A stretch of 64,000 nt of DNA from the NCBI GenBank assembly GCA_013180625.2, contig SNVD02013588.1, positions 1-64,000 on the forward strand, in the 5' to 3' direction. How positions within the stretch are numbered: position 1 is the stretch's first letter; each line of letters begins with the position of its first letter. The notes under the pieces are model-generated. The model searched no databases, was not told where the DNA came from, and worked only from the letters and a program-made list of their open reading frames with translations. Shown here in pieces: positions 12,101 to 22,963 of this stretch. A program made the translations under genes and the position numbers. Origin of the DNA: Boswellia sacra. Lineage: Eukaryota; Streptophyta; Magnoliopsida; Sapindales; Burseraceae.

Positions 12101-12670
12101 CAAATCCTTCTGATGTCTATTTAACATATATAAATTTCAGAATTAGATTCAAAGCCAATAAATTGTAAAAATTTTCGGAATTGTTACTGTTCACAGAACC
12201 CTAAATTTCTATCATTATCATCAAAACTCAAAATTCCCTCAAACAAATTCTATAACAATCAACAAGAATATGAAATACCTTGAATAATACTTCCAATTTC
12301 ATCATTGTTCTTCCTTCTCTCTCTATCTTCTCTCTCTAAAAATTTTTCAAATGTCTAATAACTCCTCTAAATTCATATCTATAGTTAGAATTCAAGATAT
12401 TGAATTTAATTTGGGTTAAAAATGAAATAATTACCTTGAGAAGGCCCTCAAAAATGCTCCCAGAATTTGTCACTTCCCTTTCTCCTCTCTTCAGCCGTCA
12501 CCCCTCTCCATTTTTCTGGAATTCTCCTCTTTTTCTTTTTTTTTTTTCCTTGTCTTATAATTAATTAAAATGAAAGGAAAGTGGGCTGGGCTATAGGTGA
12601 TGGGCTGATTATAAAAAAATCAGTTGGGCTTGGGTTTCTGTAATTAGCCCAAAAAAAATGGGCTGTTTCA
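9139..12670 (-). repeat. Large solo LTR (3532 bp)
   Basis: The unit starts TGACAATACC and ends GGCTGTTTCA, and is flanked by TATAT on both sides. It has no coding region, no primer site and no second LTR, so it is best read as a solo LTR left by recombination between two LTRs. Minus orientation is favoured: read that way it begins TGAAACAGCCCA and ends GGGGCGGGTATTGTCA, both common gypsy LTR end styles. LTRs this long are typical of Tekay/Del or Ogre-type gypsy elements, but I cannot fix the lineage. The base bias is strand-skewed (C and A rich on plus, few G). It could alternatively be a short non-coding retroelement. Confidence 0.6.
9847..9972. repeat. Three short tandem repeats inside the solo LTR
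   Basis: The unit CCTGACGAGATCTAACATCG followed by CAGGCAGAGCTATCT is repeated at about 9847-9884, 9897-9932 and 9936-9972. The GC content is far above that of the rest of the LTR. Such GC-rich arrays often mark a regulatory or R/U5 part of long gypsy LTRs. Confidence 0.6.
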
Positions 12671-14063
12671 TATATATTGCAGTTTTCATGCATAATGATG
12701 GCATATTTAATTTATTAGTTCAGGATCTGATAAATAAACTGGAAGAATGAGTGCATGATCCACAAATTAATTAATTAAAATTTTATTTTATCCTATTATT
12801 GGGAAACTATTAACCGAGATGCGCAAAACATCAATATGAATGTGATTTGTCACGCACGAACATTAATCAAATTTATTTTTCTATTACAAATGAAACTCTC
12901 TTGCAAAGTTTATGATAAAATCAGCCAATAGTAAGACACTAATTACACATAGAAAAATCATTTTAAACTCTTAAGTAATACCATTATCGATTGATTTACT
13001 AACCTTCCTAATTTTGATAACGTTAATCTACAACATATTTAATCAACTTGTTCTTTAAGATGGATAAAAGAAAACCATGAGTTTTAGTTAATCAATTTCT
13101 TTAATATAATTATAAATTATAACTTTAATAATTTTAGATGTTGTACAATATTTTCAATGAGCAAGATTTGAATGTCACCTTCTTGATATCGAGATTGATG
13201 TCTCAGTTTTGATTTTGTTCTTTTCAAGTTGTTATATTCGAGAGACACATAGCGAGAACAGTGAAATTTGTAATTTCAACTTGTCAAGAGGTAAGCAAAT
13301 TATAATGAAGGACACTTTTGAGGCTTAATTAAAAATAGAGTTGAGTCCACTCTCATTTTAAAATAATTAATTACTACAACTTTCGGGCCTTGCTGTAAAA
13401 CAATAACAAATACCGATAATGAATCAAAGCTTCATTATTTTATATTTATTTCCAAAGCTTAATATATCACAATCAAGATCCAAGAATCATAATTTAATAT
13501 CCAATTGTGGTATTATATTACTTAAGATGGCCTAATTACTCAATTAATCTTTTACATTTATTTTACATATTTATTTTTAAAAAGAACTGTTCACTTCTTC
13601 ATGTCGACTATAACGGTTATGAATATGATTCTCATGCCTCTTTCAGGTTTTCACTAAAAAGTAAATAAAAAATAACAGAAGCTTTTACCAAAAAAAATTG
13701 GAATTAAGTTTAGCACCATAAGAAAATTATCTTAATGTGTGGAAAATAGTTAGATGAATTACATAAAATTATAGTGATAGTTTGGAATGTAATTTGAAAT
13801 ATTGTTATGTAATGTAAAAATCATAAAGAAGTATAATTTTTGTCCATAGAAATTGGAAGCTTTTGCAATCTCACGGGGTTGTTCGTGTTCTTTTCTCTTT
13901 AATCATAATAGTAAAGTTTCATCATAATATCTTTATCAAATATATTTTTAGGCTACATGCATTTATTAGTCTTACCAAACCATTCATATTCAGCTTATAA
14001 AATAGTTATTATATATATCGAAGAAAGCCAGAGTAAACAAGAATACATCCAATAATTAATGGG
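12671..14063. other. AT-rich DNA with fossil flanks of the Cys-rich gene
   Basis: No ORF is supported. The block at 13640-13735 (TTTTCACTAAAAAGTAA and following) matches the 3' flank of the Cys-rich gene at 6380-6470. The block at 13915-13990 (ATCATAATATCTTT...) matches its far upstream flank at 5365-5440. The order suggests the tail of one lost copy followed by the head of another. Confidence 0.45.
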
Positions 14064-14275
14064 TTAGGATATTTTAACTTAATTCTATATTTTAACTTAA
14101 TTCTAGACAACAATTAATCACCACTCATCTAACTAATCCAATGGTTAAGATTAAAAGTAACAAAAAAAATAATGATGTCAACTCATCAACGATCTTAACC
14201 ATTTGATAGGTGAGACGAATGGTCATTAATTGTTGCCTATAATTAAGCTAAAAAATTGAAGTTAAAATATCTCAT
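14064..14275. mobile_element. Foldback MITE (about 210 bp)
   Basis: The arms are long imperfect inverted repeats. The left arm begins ATATTTTAACTTAATTC and runs through ACAACAATTAATCACCA to AATGGTTAAGATT. The right arm is its reverse complement, ending GAAGTTAAAATAT. A central loop of about 40 bp separates them. There is no coding capacity. A target duplication was not clear, so the superfamily is unassigned. Confidence 0.65.
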
Positions 14276-14530
14276 CTCATAATTACTACATATACATAAT
14301 ATTATAATTCTTTTTTTTTAATAATTAAGCACAGTGAAAGTAATGGCATGTATAAGAATAAAAAACTTTAAGACCCTTTTAGTGCATTATTTTCTTTTCT
14401 CATTTCAGTTTAAATGTTGTCATAGGTTAACTAGAAGTTAGGCAACTGTTAAATAATTATTGAATAATCATACCCTTCCCATATTTTATCCCTAATTGAA
14501 TAATAATACTTGTAAGTTCTGGAAGTAGGT

Positions 14531-15381
14531 TGTTATAAGAATTATAACGGTAAACTGCAACGTAAATCGGCACATGAGGATTTTACGTGTTTCGATTATA
14601 AAACCTAAATCCACGGACAGCTATAGAGCTGTAATTCACTAAGTTCTTGTTTGTACAATCTTTAGAATCGTTTACATTGCTGACTCACTCTCACACACTG
14701 ACCTAATCTTTGTAAAACAAAATATCGCCAAGATCTTAAACTCTAGTGACACTGCTCACTCTCTGTCGCGAATAACTTAACAACACACTGTTAAGTATAT
14801 CATAACCATGATATCTAACACTGAATTGCATAAACACTTCACTCGCAAGTTCTCTCAAGTGTCTACTAACTCATACAGACCTAATCAACAGTTCATGTGC
14901 GATTTCAACCTCTTATATATGAATAAAACACTCATAAGATCAAATCAATGAAGCATCCAATTTGCGTTGAAGCTCTCCTTTCAATTCTGGAATGCTTTGA
15001 CTTGAACTCACACAACCAACTTTTTTTTTTTTTTTTGCGTTATGAAAACAAAACGTTATCTATAGATATAGTGAATCTCTAACCGAAATCTCCTTGAGAT
15101 CTTCTAAGAATCCTAATCAAACTCACATTAGAATAAAGACAGATATAATAGGAAGTGATAAATATAACTCCTAAAGGAATTAGGACAAAAATAAATATTC
15201 TCCTATTTTCACTAGAATACATTAAATGTTGTCCTATTCTAAGAGGATATTGATTATGAATCAAATGCTTCCTAAAATATACTTCTAGAAACAGTAAAAT
15301 AATAACCAATATAATTTTCTTGTTTTATTACAAGTTAGACAGAAATATCATGTGCATGGCACATGCACGTTGACACCAACA
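14531..15381 (-). repeat. 3' LTR of SIRE-like element 1 (851 bp)
   Basis: On the plus strand the LTR runs from TGTTATAAG to GACACCAACA, giving TGTT...AACA ends. It aligns along its length with the LTR at 55867-56719, including the conserved run near AAAATCCTC and a shared CACTCTCTGTC segment. The left flank is TAGGT; there is no partner LTR. Confidence 0.7.
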
Positions 15382-15397
15382 ATCTCCCCTTTTTTGG
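15382..15397 (-). other. Polypurine tract of SIRE-like element 1
   Basis: The minus strand reads CCAAAAAAGGGGAGAT immediately before the LTR start TGTTGGTG. The same CACAAGTT(A/G)CCAAAAA motif precedes the LTR of element 2. Confidence 0.7.
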
Positions 15398-15809
15398 TAA
15401 CTTGTGATGAAAACACCAAACTGTTTATGATCAACAAAAAACTCATATAGATAAGTCAGTCATAACTACAAGCAATCATCAAACATAAACATCATGCTTA
15501 TAGAAATAACAGTAGTATGCAGTTACAAAACACATAACAGAACAATGTCTGATTATGTAGATCCTGCAAAATAACACAAAGTGAGGTTGACAAACTTGTC
15601 AAACAACACTAGAACCATTGTCATGATCAGAGCAAATAAAAAACATAAATCAAATAAAATAGGTAGATAAAAACACATAACACAGTAAAGAAATAACACA
15701 AAGTCAAAAATAATTCTAATGCATACAAAGCATAAACATGCCTTACTCCCAACATGCCTTACTCCCCCTTACTCCTTACATACTGCCTTGGAGAAGAACA
15801 ACAAAAATA

Positions 15810-17321
15810 TCAGACAGAATTATCAAAAACAAGATCAGTTCGAAAATAAAACAAAACAGAAAGTTCAGAAGCTCCTTCTCCAAAAACTCCTTCTCTTTCT
15901 CTCCCCCTTGACTCATCTCTCAGTTCTGGAGCTGTTGAGTCAATTTTCTTCTTTCTCTTGTCAGATGGTTTCTTCACCAATTTGATCTTCTTCTTTGCTT
16001 TCAATCCCTTTGTAATTGTCTTGAATTTCTTTTTCTTTTGCTTCTTCTCTGCTTTTATGTCTATCTTAACAGCAGTTTGTTCAGTTGGATATTCTGTAGG
16101 TAGTGGCTTAGCTTCTTCAGGCGGTGGGGCATCAGGTCCTGGTACGTGCTCTGCAGACTTCTGAGGAACCGCATTGTTAGTTTCCATGGGCTGTGGTTCT
16201 TTTGCAGTACCAAATTATCCTGCAAGTTTGGCCTCCAAAACAGATTGTTTAGCCTTGATATCTTTAAGATCCTGCATAATATCTTTCAAGACAAAATTTA
16301 TCTCAGCAAGTTGTTCTTCTACATTGCCCATAGGATGTTTCCTGACTCTCCTGGGTTTTGGTTATGGTGCAGGGAGATCAGTTTTATCATGCAATATATG
16401 TAGAAAACCTTTAGTGATTGACCTGGTTAGAGTTTCAGTATGTTCTTTGAGACTTATAGGGACACCATTCTGTGCTAAAATCCCTTGAATTAAGCATGAA
16501 AAAACAAGTAAATGATAGTCAAATTTGTATGGAGCAATCTGAACAATCATTCTATAAGCCAATAAACCAAAATTAATTGGTCGATTGGTACCCGAATAGA
16601 ACAAAAACTTCACTCTGTCTTCCTTGACTTGGTTTTGGTATGATGAGGAAAGCCAATTAAATCGTGCAATCTTATGCATCACCCTATGCTTTTTTTTGAG
16701 ATATTGCTGGTCAATTCCATCCATCGATTTTCATTCTATATCCTCTCTACCAGTCAGTTATTTAATCACTACAGCCATATCAAAATTCTCAACCAAAGAA
16801 TGCAAACTTCCTATTTGTATATCAAAGAATGTGTTTATGACATTCGATGAGAATTTCACAAACTTTTGTTTACAATATGCACTATGATAATGAAAGCTTT
16901 TCGGATCATCAATTGAAGTAGAGATATTGGCATAGAATTCTTGAATTAATGACTTCATAGGAGGTAGGAAATTGTTTGTTGTATGAGTCCAGTATATGGA
17001 CTCAAGAAGCTCACTCAATCCATAGTTGTTGAAGTCTGTTAGCTTCGTTGGCCTTTCCATCTGCAATTTCCTTTTTGAGGTGTACTTCAAGAATTTTTGC
17101 TTGACGACTATTGTGAGGAACTTGTTATACTTTGGCTTCACTTTGTCTTTCATCTTCTTCACTAGAATCAATTCATCTTCACTCATTACAGGATCAATCG
17201 AGATCTCTGCTTGAGGCTATTGTGAATGAGACAACCGTGCACTATTGCTACTATTGTAACCAGAGTCGTTCTGTGAAGATTAGGAACTATGTGTTTTTGA
17301 AGATTCTGAGGTGGTCGCCAT
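15810..17321 (-). pseudogene. Env-like / putative plant transposon protein of copia element 1
   Basis: This ORF follows pol in SIRE-like elements. The start is ATG at 17321 (MATTSESSKTHSS), with a stop soon after. The body (17186-16758) reads KVKPKYNKFL, ERPTKLTDFNNYGLSELLES and LIQEFYANIS, a pattern of the 'putative plant transposon protein' family. The next block (16724-16362) has FGLLAYRMIVQIAPY and LIQGILAQNGVP, and the C-terminal block (16187-15810) is proline- and lysine-rich. At least three interruptions break it. Whether the intact protein acts as an envelope is unproven; I see no clear transmembrane span in these fragments. It aligns with 51621-55280. Confidence 0.7.
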
Positions 17322-18151
17322 TGTTAGGGTTTCAAGTCTTCAAGAGTTTCTCATAACAGAGAGAGAACGGCAAGACGAAAGAGAAAGTGTCGAAACTATT
17401 GTTGGAGTATAGTATGAACAGGAAATACCCTAACTGTTCTCGTAATATACTAGGCTGAAATTAAAAAAAAAAATTGTTTTCAACAAAAATTTAATTTTAA
17501 TTCCCTTTCCAAAACCGCTTAATAACTGTCATTAATGAATATGAATTCAAAATTTGATTTCCATTAGAATAAGGAATTCTAATAGAGTTAGGATTCCCGC
17601 CACTGAAACTTCTTCCCCTTAATTCAATATAGTTGACATGGCATTTTCACACATAGACACGCAAGATAAATCAAATTTCGGATTGGCACAAAGAGCATCA
17701 TATGATACGAAAAGATAACAGAAAACAGTTAAATTTAACATAACAACAATATCTGAACATCATATGAATCATTCTAAGAAAGCATATTTTAGAGCTATTT
17801 ATTTCTTTCACATGAAAGCTATTTTTCATTTCTCTTTTCAATTGATTGATATGTCAAAAATATTATTTTGACATATTTTAATCCTATTGGATTTTTAAAT
17901 AATGTAGCTTTCACACAATATAGAGATAGCCCTTTTCATTTGAGTGGGTGACTTCAACATATTTCTTAGATACCCTGAGGTTACTCTCAATGATGGCTTT
18001 CACACATCGTATATTAGTAGCCCTCTCTGTTTTTTTCATTTTAAACTAGTATCTTATCATTCATACAATTTTTATATTACAGCTCATACATACTAAATTA
18101 AAAGAAAACTTATGATATTGCAGATATAATTAACATAACAACAAGCAGTGT
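17322..18151. other. Spacer between pol and env-like ORF of copia element 1
   Basis: No coding region. The equivalent spacer in element 2 is 50783-51620. Both contain the motif of a missing 'GGCGGGAATCC' segment just before the env-like ORF (17590-17600 on the minus strand). Confidence 0.5.
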
Positions 18152-19661
18152 TTATTCAGATAACTGACAGATGCCTGAGGCCTTTCTTAGATTCTCAAAT
18201 CTTGTTGTATCTAATTTCTTAGTAAACAAGTCAGCCAATTGTTTATTAGTGGAGATGTGTTCAATGTGTATCTCCTTAGACTCTACAAATTCCCTTATAA
18301 AATGGTATCTTATGTCAATGTGTTTTGTTTTAGAATGCTGAACAGGATTTTTAAAAATATTTATAGCACTAGTATTATTACAAAACACAATTATAGGTTT
18401 CTATTTAATATCATAATTACTCAACTTTTGCTTCATCCACAGTAGTTGTGTGCAACAACTTCCTGCTACTATGTATTCAGTTTCAGCAGTTGATAAAGAA
18501 ATAGAGTTATGCTTTTCGCTGTGCCAAGAGACCGGGTTAGTATCAAAAAAAAAAACCCTTCTGATGTGCTTTTTTTGTCATCTGTATTTCCTGCCCAGTC
18601 AGCATCACTAAACCTTGCAAGATAATTATTTGTATCTTTAGAAAACCATATACCATAATCATGCGTTCCATGTACATACCTGATGTTCTCTTAGCTACTA
18701 CCAGATGAGATTCTTTGGGATTTGCTTGAAATCTTGCACAAAGTCCTACACTAAAGCACAATCTAGTCTATCTACTTGTTGTGAGGTATAACAGGCTGCC
18801 AATAATGCTTTTGTACAAACTTGCATCAACATCTTTTTCTGCATTGTCTTTTGAAAGTTTTAGGTTAGTACTGATAGGAGTTTTCATTGGTTTTGAATTC
18901 TCAAGCCCAAATTTCTTTACAAGATTTTTAGCATATTTTGATTGAGATATGAATATCCTATCATTTATTTGCTTAACTTGCAATCCGAGAAAGAAATTTA
19001 ATATTACTACCGTGCTTATCCCAAACTCTTCCTACATTGACTTAACAAACTCATTAGTTTTGCTTTTGTTAGTTGATCCAATGACAATGTCATCAACATA
19101 TATTTGAGCAACAATAAAATAGTTAGATGCATGTTTGATAAACAAAGTTTTATCATTGCTACCTCTTCTATAGCCCCTGTTGATCAAAAAATTTCTCAAC
19201 CTTTCATACAAGGCTCTAGGAGCTTGTTTCAATCCATACAAAGCTTTATACAATCTGTACACAAAATCAGAATGTTTAGGATCTTCAAAACCCTTAAGTT
19301 GTTCAACTAAAACTTCTTCATTGAGATAGCCATTTAGAAATGTTGTTTTCACATCCATTTGGTACAATTTAAAATCAAGCAAAAGAGCAATTGCAAGTAA
19401 TAATCTGATTGATTCAAGTCTAGCTACTTGTGCAAAGGTTTCATCAAAGTCTATGCCTTCTACTTAAGTGTAACCTTGCGCTAATAGCCTAGCTTTATTT
19501 CTTACTACCTGACCATTTTTATCAGTTTTATTTTTGAATACCCATTTAGTTCCAATGATATTTGCATTTTCTGGTCTAGGAACTAATTTCCACACTTCAT
19601 TTCTTTTAGACTGATTAAGTTCATCTTGCATTGCTTGAATCCAAACGTCTTCTTTTAGTGA
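18152..19661 (-). pseudogene. Copia RT-RNase H, degenerate
   Basis: Reading leftwards, the sequence gives the RT start (WIQAMQDELNQSKRNEVW), [31 protein letters not shown], the catalytic [13 protein letters not shown] (19032-19382), NFFLGLQVKQINDRIFISQSKYAKNLVKKFGLEN, and the RNase H end (TKHIDIRYHFIREFVESKEIHIEHI). Frameshifts and stops occur at about 19465, 19030, 18760 and 18540. The YVDD catalytic motif is intact, but the gene cannot be translated through. Confidence 0.85.
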
Positions 19662-20208
19662 TTAATAATGTTTTCTTCTAGCCTCATTCCGATAGTATTA
19701 TAAGATTAACTATATCTACAATTCGATGTGCCCAAAAATTATGAATAAACTATTTGTTCTAGGTATTAATGCTTCAATATTTCATGGCAATTATATGCGA
19801 AATTTTTTATTAAAAAATATTTAGACCTGAGTTTAATAGGAAGTTAACAAGAGAGATTTGTCATCATCCGACTGTCCATATCGAATGACCAGTTGGTCTT
19901 TTAAAGCACGAAACTTTGGGGCGGCTTTCCAAAATCCTAGGTTAGTAGTCAGAAAAAAATGCCTTTGCAAAATCAAATTCATAAGTAAATAAGGTGTAGA
20001 ACACTTGCTAATTTACCCCGACTCTTTATCATCAATTTCGCACAAAAGCCACGCATACACTCACTAGTACCGTCAATAGGTCAACCATAGTTCTAAAACT
20101 GGCCATTACCCATTGGTTAGGAACAAGTGGAACCATGATCAATCAAAACTACACACTCTCCTATTTTTTATTTATGATCATCAATCAAGTAAACAACTGT
20201 TAAGTTAT
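19662..20208. other. Unassigned spacer
   Basis: No gene or recognisable repeat was found. 19860-20150 is less AT-rich than its neighbours and may be an old transposon fragment. Confidence 0.3.
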
Positions 20209-20217
20209 TAGTTTGGA

Positions 20218-20370
20218 GAGAGGATCTTCGGTGCAACAGAGGCATCATGCAACATGCCCAATTGATCCAATGGATAGCAGTTAGCTCAACTGCTGCAGCT
20301 GAGTAGACTATTGTCCATTGGACCAGCTCGACAAGTTGCACGATGCAGCAAATGCACCGAAGACTTAGCC
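20218..20370. mobile_element. Mutator-like foldback MITE (153 bp, 9-bp TSD)
   Basis: The element is flanked by TAGTTTGGA at 20209-20217 and 20371-20379, a 9-bp duplication typical of Mutator-like elements. About 52 bp at each end pair as imperfect inverted repeats (left TCTTCGGTGCA..., right ...TGCACCGAAGA). The central 35 bp contain a smaller palindrome around CTGCTGCAGCTGAG. The transcript would be a long hairpin. Confidence 0.7.
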
Positions 20371-20379
20371 TAGTTTGGA

Positions 20380-21109
20380 TAATATTATTAACTTTAATAT
20401 ATATTTAGAAGTTTACTATAATCCTATAAAAAAGTGTAACATATAATTTTAAAATCATGATATTCATCCCAATTTACATCATAAATTTTGTATTCCAAAT
20501 TATTTATATTCAATTAATGATTAGTAAGTGAATGGATTGAACGATAAAATAAATAATGTGCTAGCTTTAAAATCATTTTATGTCATGTGGGATACATATT
20601 TTAGAATATATTTTGGGAAATGTGTCATTACCTGTATATATATTGAGAAAATTATGAAGATTATGGACTTTTATGATTGATTGTTGATTGGCTATTAGTT
20701 AAGGTAATCCTAAGACCACAATGCCAATGAGAAAAATGAGAACAATCAAGACAAGTGGTGATAAAAAAAAAATTGACCAAAACCAAATTCATCATCAATG
20801 ACAATAATTATTTTTTTAATTTGAAATTCCTCACATAATTAAGATTATTATGATATTACGACAATAACCATCATGTATATGTGTGTGTGTGGTCTATATA
20901 TATATCTATATATATCTTATAGTTTAAGACAACCATATAAAGATAAAGAAGGTTGTAATATAATAATAGTGCCAAAATCAAGCCTACTCCCTACTTACTA
21001 CCTCACGACTCACTCACATCCTGCCCAAGCGATTTGCAAGTGAAAAAAGTGGCATGTAAGACAGTTGGACTAAGTTGTTGGCTCAACATCAAATTGTGAC
21101 TGTCCACAT
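20380..21109. other. AT-rich spacer
   Basis: No gene. Contains a GT/TA microsatellite at about 20877-20917. Confidence 0.5.
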
Positions 21110-21540
21110 TAGGGGTGTTGATTCGCAGATTTAATTACTCGTGTTGAGAGACAGATACAACATGGTTATTAAACATGTCAGTCACATGGTATAATCATAT
21201 CATATTTGATTCATATTATTTACTTAATTATTTAACATATTTATGCATATAATTTGTTATATTCTATATATTTATATCAATTAAAATTATTATTAAAATA
21301 TAAACAATTATTACTATAAAAAAATAATTAAAATCATCCTAATTTACTATTACATAGATTAATTTACTTCATAATATGTATTTATAAGTAGGTAACAATT
21401 CATATCATTAAATGGGTTTGCAAGTCAAGGATTACCAAAATATGTTTAATATGTTTAACTATTCATGTCAGTAAATGGGCTGGCATGTTGAGCACCCTCA
21501 ATATGAATTCAACCCATTTATAAATTGCGTAAGGATATTG

Positions 21541-21545
21541 TGTCG
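21541..21545. repeat. Target site duplication of Athila-type element (TGTCG)
   Basis: TGTCG lies immediately left of the TGATGCG end. The same five bases follow the ATCA end at 30575-30579. This fixes both ends of a complete insertion. Confidence 0.9.
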
Positions 21546-22950
21546 TGATGCGTTCGAAACTAGCAAGTATACTAGTCGCACAAGTAATAAAGTGATAAGT
21601 AAGATATCGTTCCCACGAGGATTGATTCTAATTGAATTTGTTATTTCCAGCAACAATTAACTAAATGGGGGGGTTTTGTTGAATGATTAACTAAGTGAAA
21701 TAAGAATGCAAATTAAGAATAACAAAACAGAAGTTAATTTGAATAAAAGATCAATGAGGAAAATCTGGTTAAGGGATCCTTCTCTACCACAAGATATGGA
21801 TTTGCGAATTAATTGTAGAATTGTCATCAATTACACCATTGAAATTACCAACCGTAGATAACAACAAGCTCTGTTATCCCAATCTTTCCTTACTTTGTTG
21901 TTAAACAAAACAGGCTCTTTATTTAATCTCTATCCATTAAACAACCTAGAACACGCTCTCTAAATTTAATTCCATGGATGCATTACGATAAGAAAGATAG
22001 GTTGATCTAAGCAATAAACACACAAGCTCGGATTATTTAACTTAGGTTGTATTCTCCAATTGCAATCTCTGATCACAATTTTGCTACTAAGGATTAGAAA
22101 TTAAAGACAATTACGGATCAAGATTTCTAGTCTAGTAATAGACAACAACCAGATTATATTCAGTTGGCCATTCGAAATACAATCCAGCAAGCAATCATAA
22201 GCATTAGATATAGAAAAATACAAGCAACTTCAATTAGAGAATTGGATAACAATTTCTTATACAATCAACTTACAAAAATCATATCAGGGCTTTGAAATCA
22301 CCCTCAACCAATTCAGATTCAGTTACACATGTTTAAGAACGTGGTAAATACAATACAACAAGTAGACATTCCAGAAAATGAAAGGGAAGGGAAAAACTTA
22401 GCAAATTTGATGTAATTCTCTTTGGATTGTAGTTCTTCCTCTTTCCAAGCTTCCTTTCTCCTTCAAGAACTCCAAGATATGAAAGAATTCCAGAGCTGCA
22501 GCCTCTATCACGTTCTCCCCTCTTCAAGTTATGAAATAAAACCCTAAAATGTGTTTAAATACTCTGCTACAGTAATGTGCTACAGTGTCCGTATTATACA
22601 TGCTACAGTGATGTGGAATTACATTTCTACACTTCTCACACTGTTTTGATTACAACTTTCGGTACACTGAATGGATTCATAAACCGTAAATTTCTCCAAA
22701 AAGTAGACTTCGAGAGCTTTTCAACGGTATATGATATGTCATCGGGTTCATTGTATATCAATACAATTAAATCCGAGAAGATGGTTGATTAGCAGAAGTA
22801 AAAATGAAGGGTTTTACTATATTTTTGTGCAAGTTGCTCCAAAACTCATACAAACATCAAAACCACACAAAAATATAAAAATACCAAGGGATATAGCAAA
22901 GAAACATGGACGAATTGATATGAAAGTAATACATAAATAGACACCTATCA
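21546..22950 (-). repeat. 3' LTR (left) of Athila-type element
   Basis: Runs TGATGCGTTCG to GACACCTATCA, 1405 bp. It is nearly identical to 29167-30574. Short ORFs inside it (for example 22333-22527) occur in both LTRs and are not genes. Confidence 0.9.
22548..22612 (-). promoter_or_regulatory. LTR U3 repeats and TATA-like box
   Basis: On the minus strand three ACTGTAGC motifs (plus strand GCTACAGT at about 22565, 22579 and 22601) precede a TATTTAAAC TATA-like sequence (about 22549-22560). The same arrangement is in the right LTR at about 30172-30236. Spaced short repeats just upstream of a TATA-like box suggest the core promoter and enhancer of the element. Confidence 0.4.
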
Positions 22951-22963
22951 AATTCCCCCACAC
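22951..22963 (-). other. Polypurine tract of Athila-type element
   Basis: The minus strand reads GTGTGGGGGAATT directly before the left LTR. This is the classical Athila/Tat 3' tract and confirms minus orientation. Confidence 0.85.

Larger units (their letters stand above)
14531..19661 (-). mobile_element. SIRE-like Ty1/copia element 1, 5'-truncated
   Basis: In minus orientation this reads RT, RNase H, env-like ORF, polypurine tract, 3' LTR. Gag, protease, integrase and the 5' LTR are missing, and homology ends abruptly at about 19661, near the N-terminal edge of RT. The same family occurs in plus orientation at 47790-56719: the RT, env-like protein and LTR are closely similar. A SIRE/Maximus assignment is based on the RT motifs ([14 protein letters not shown]) and the extra ORF after pol. 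All coding parts carry stops or frameshifts. Confidence 0.8.

Noticed and set aside
20218..20370. microRNA precursor
   Set aside because: A 9-bp target duplication and terminal repeats fit a MITE better.
22333..22527. 64-residue minus ORF repeated at 29954-30148
   Set aside because: It lies inside both LTRs; conservation only reflects the recent LTR duplication.
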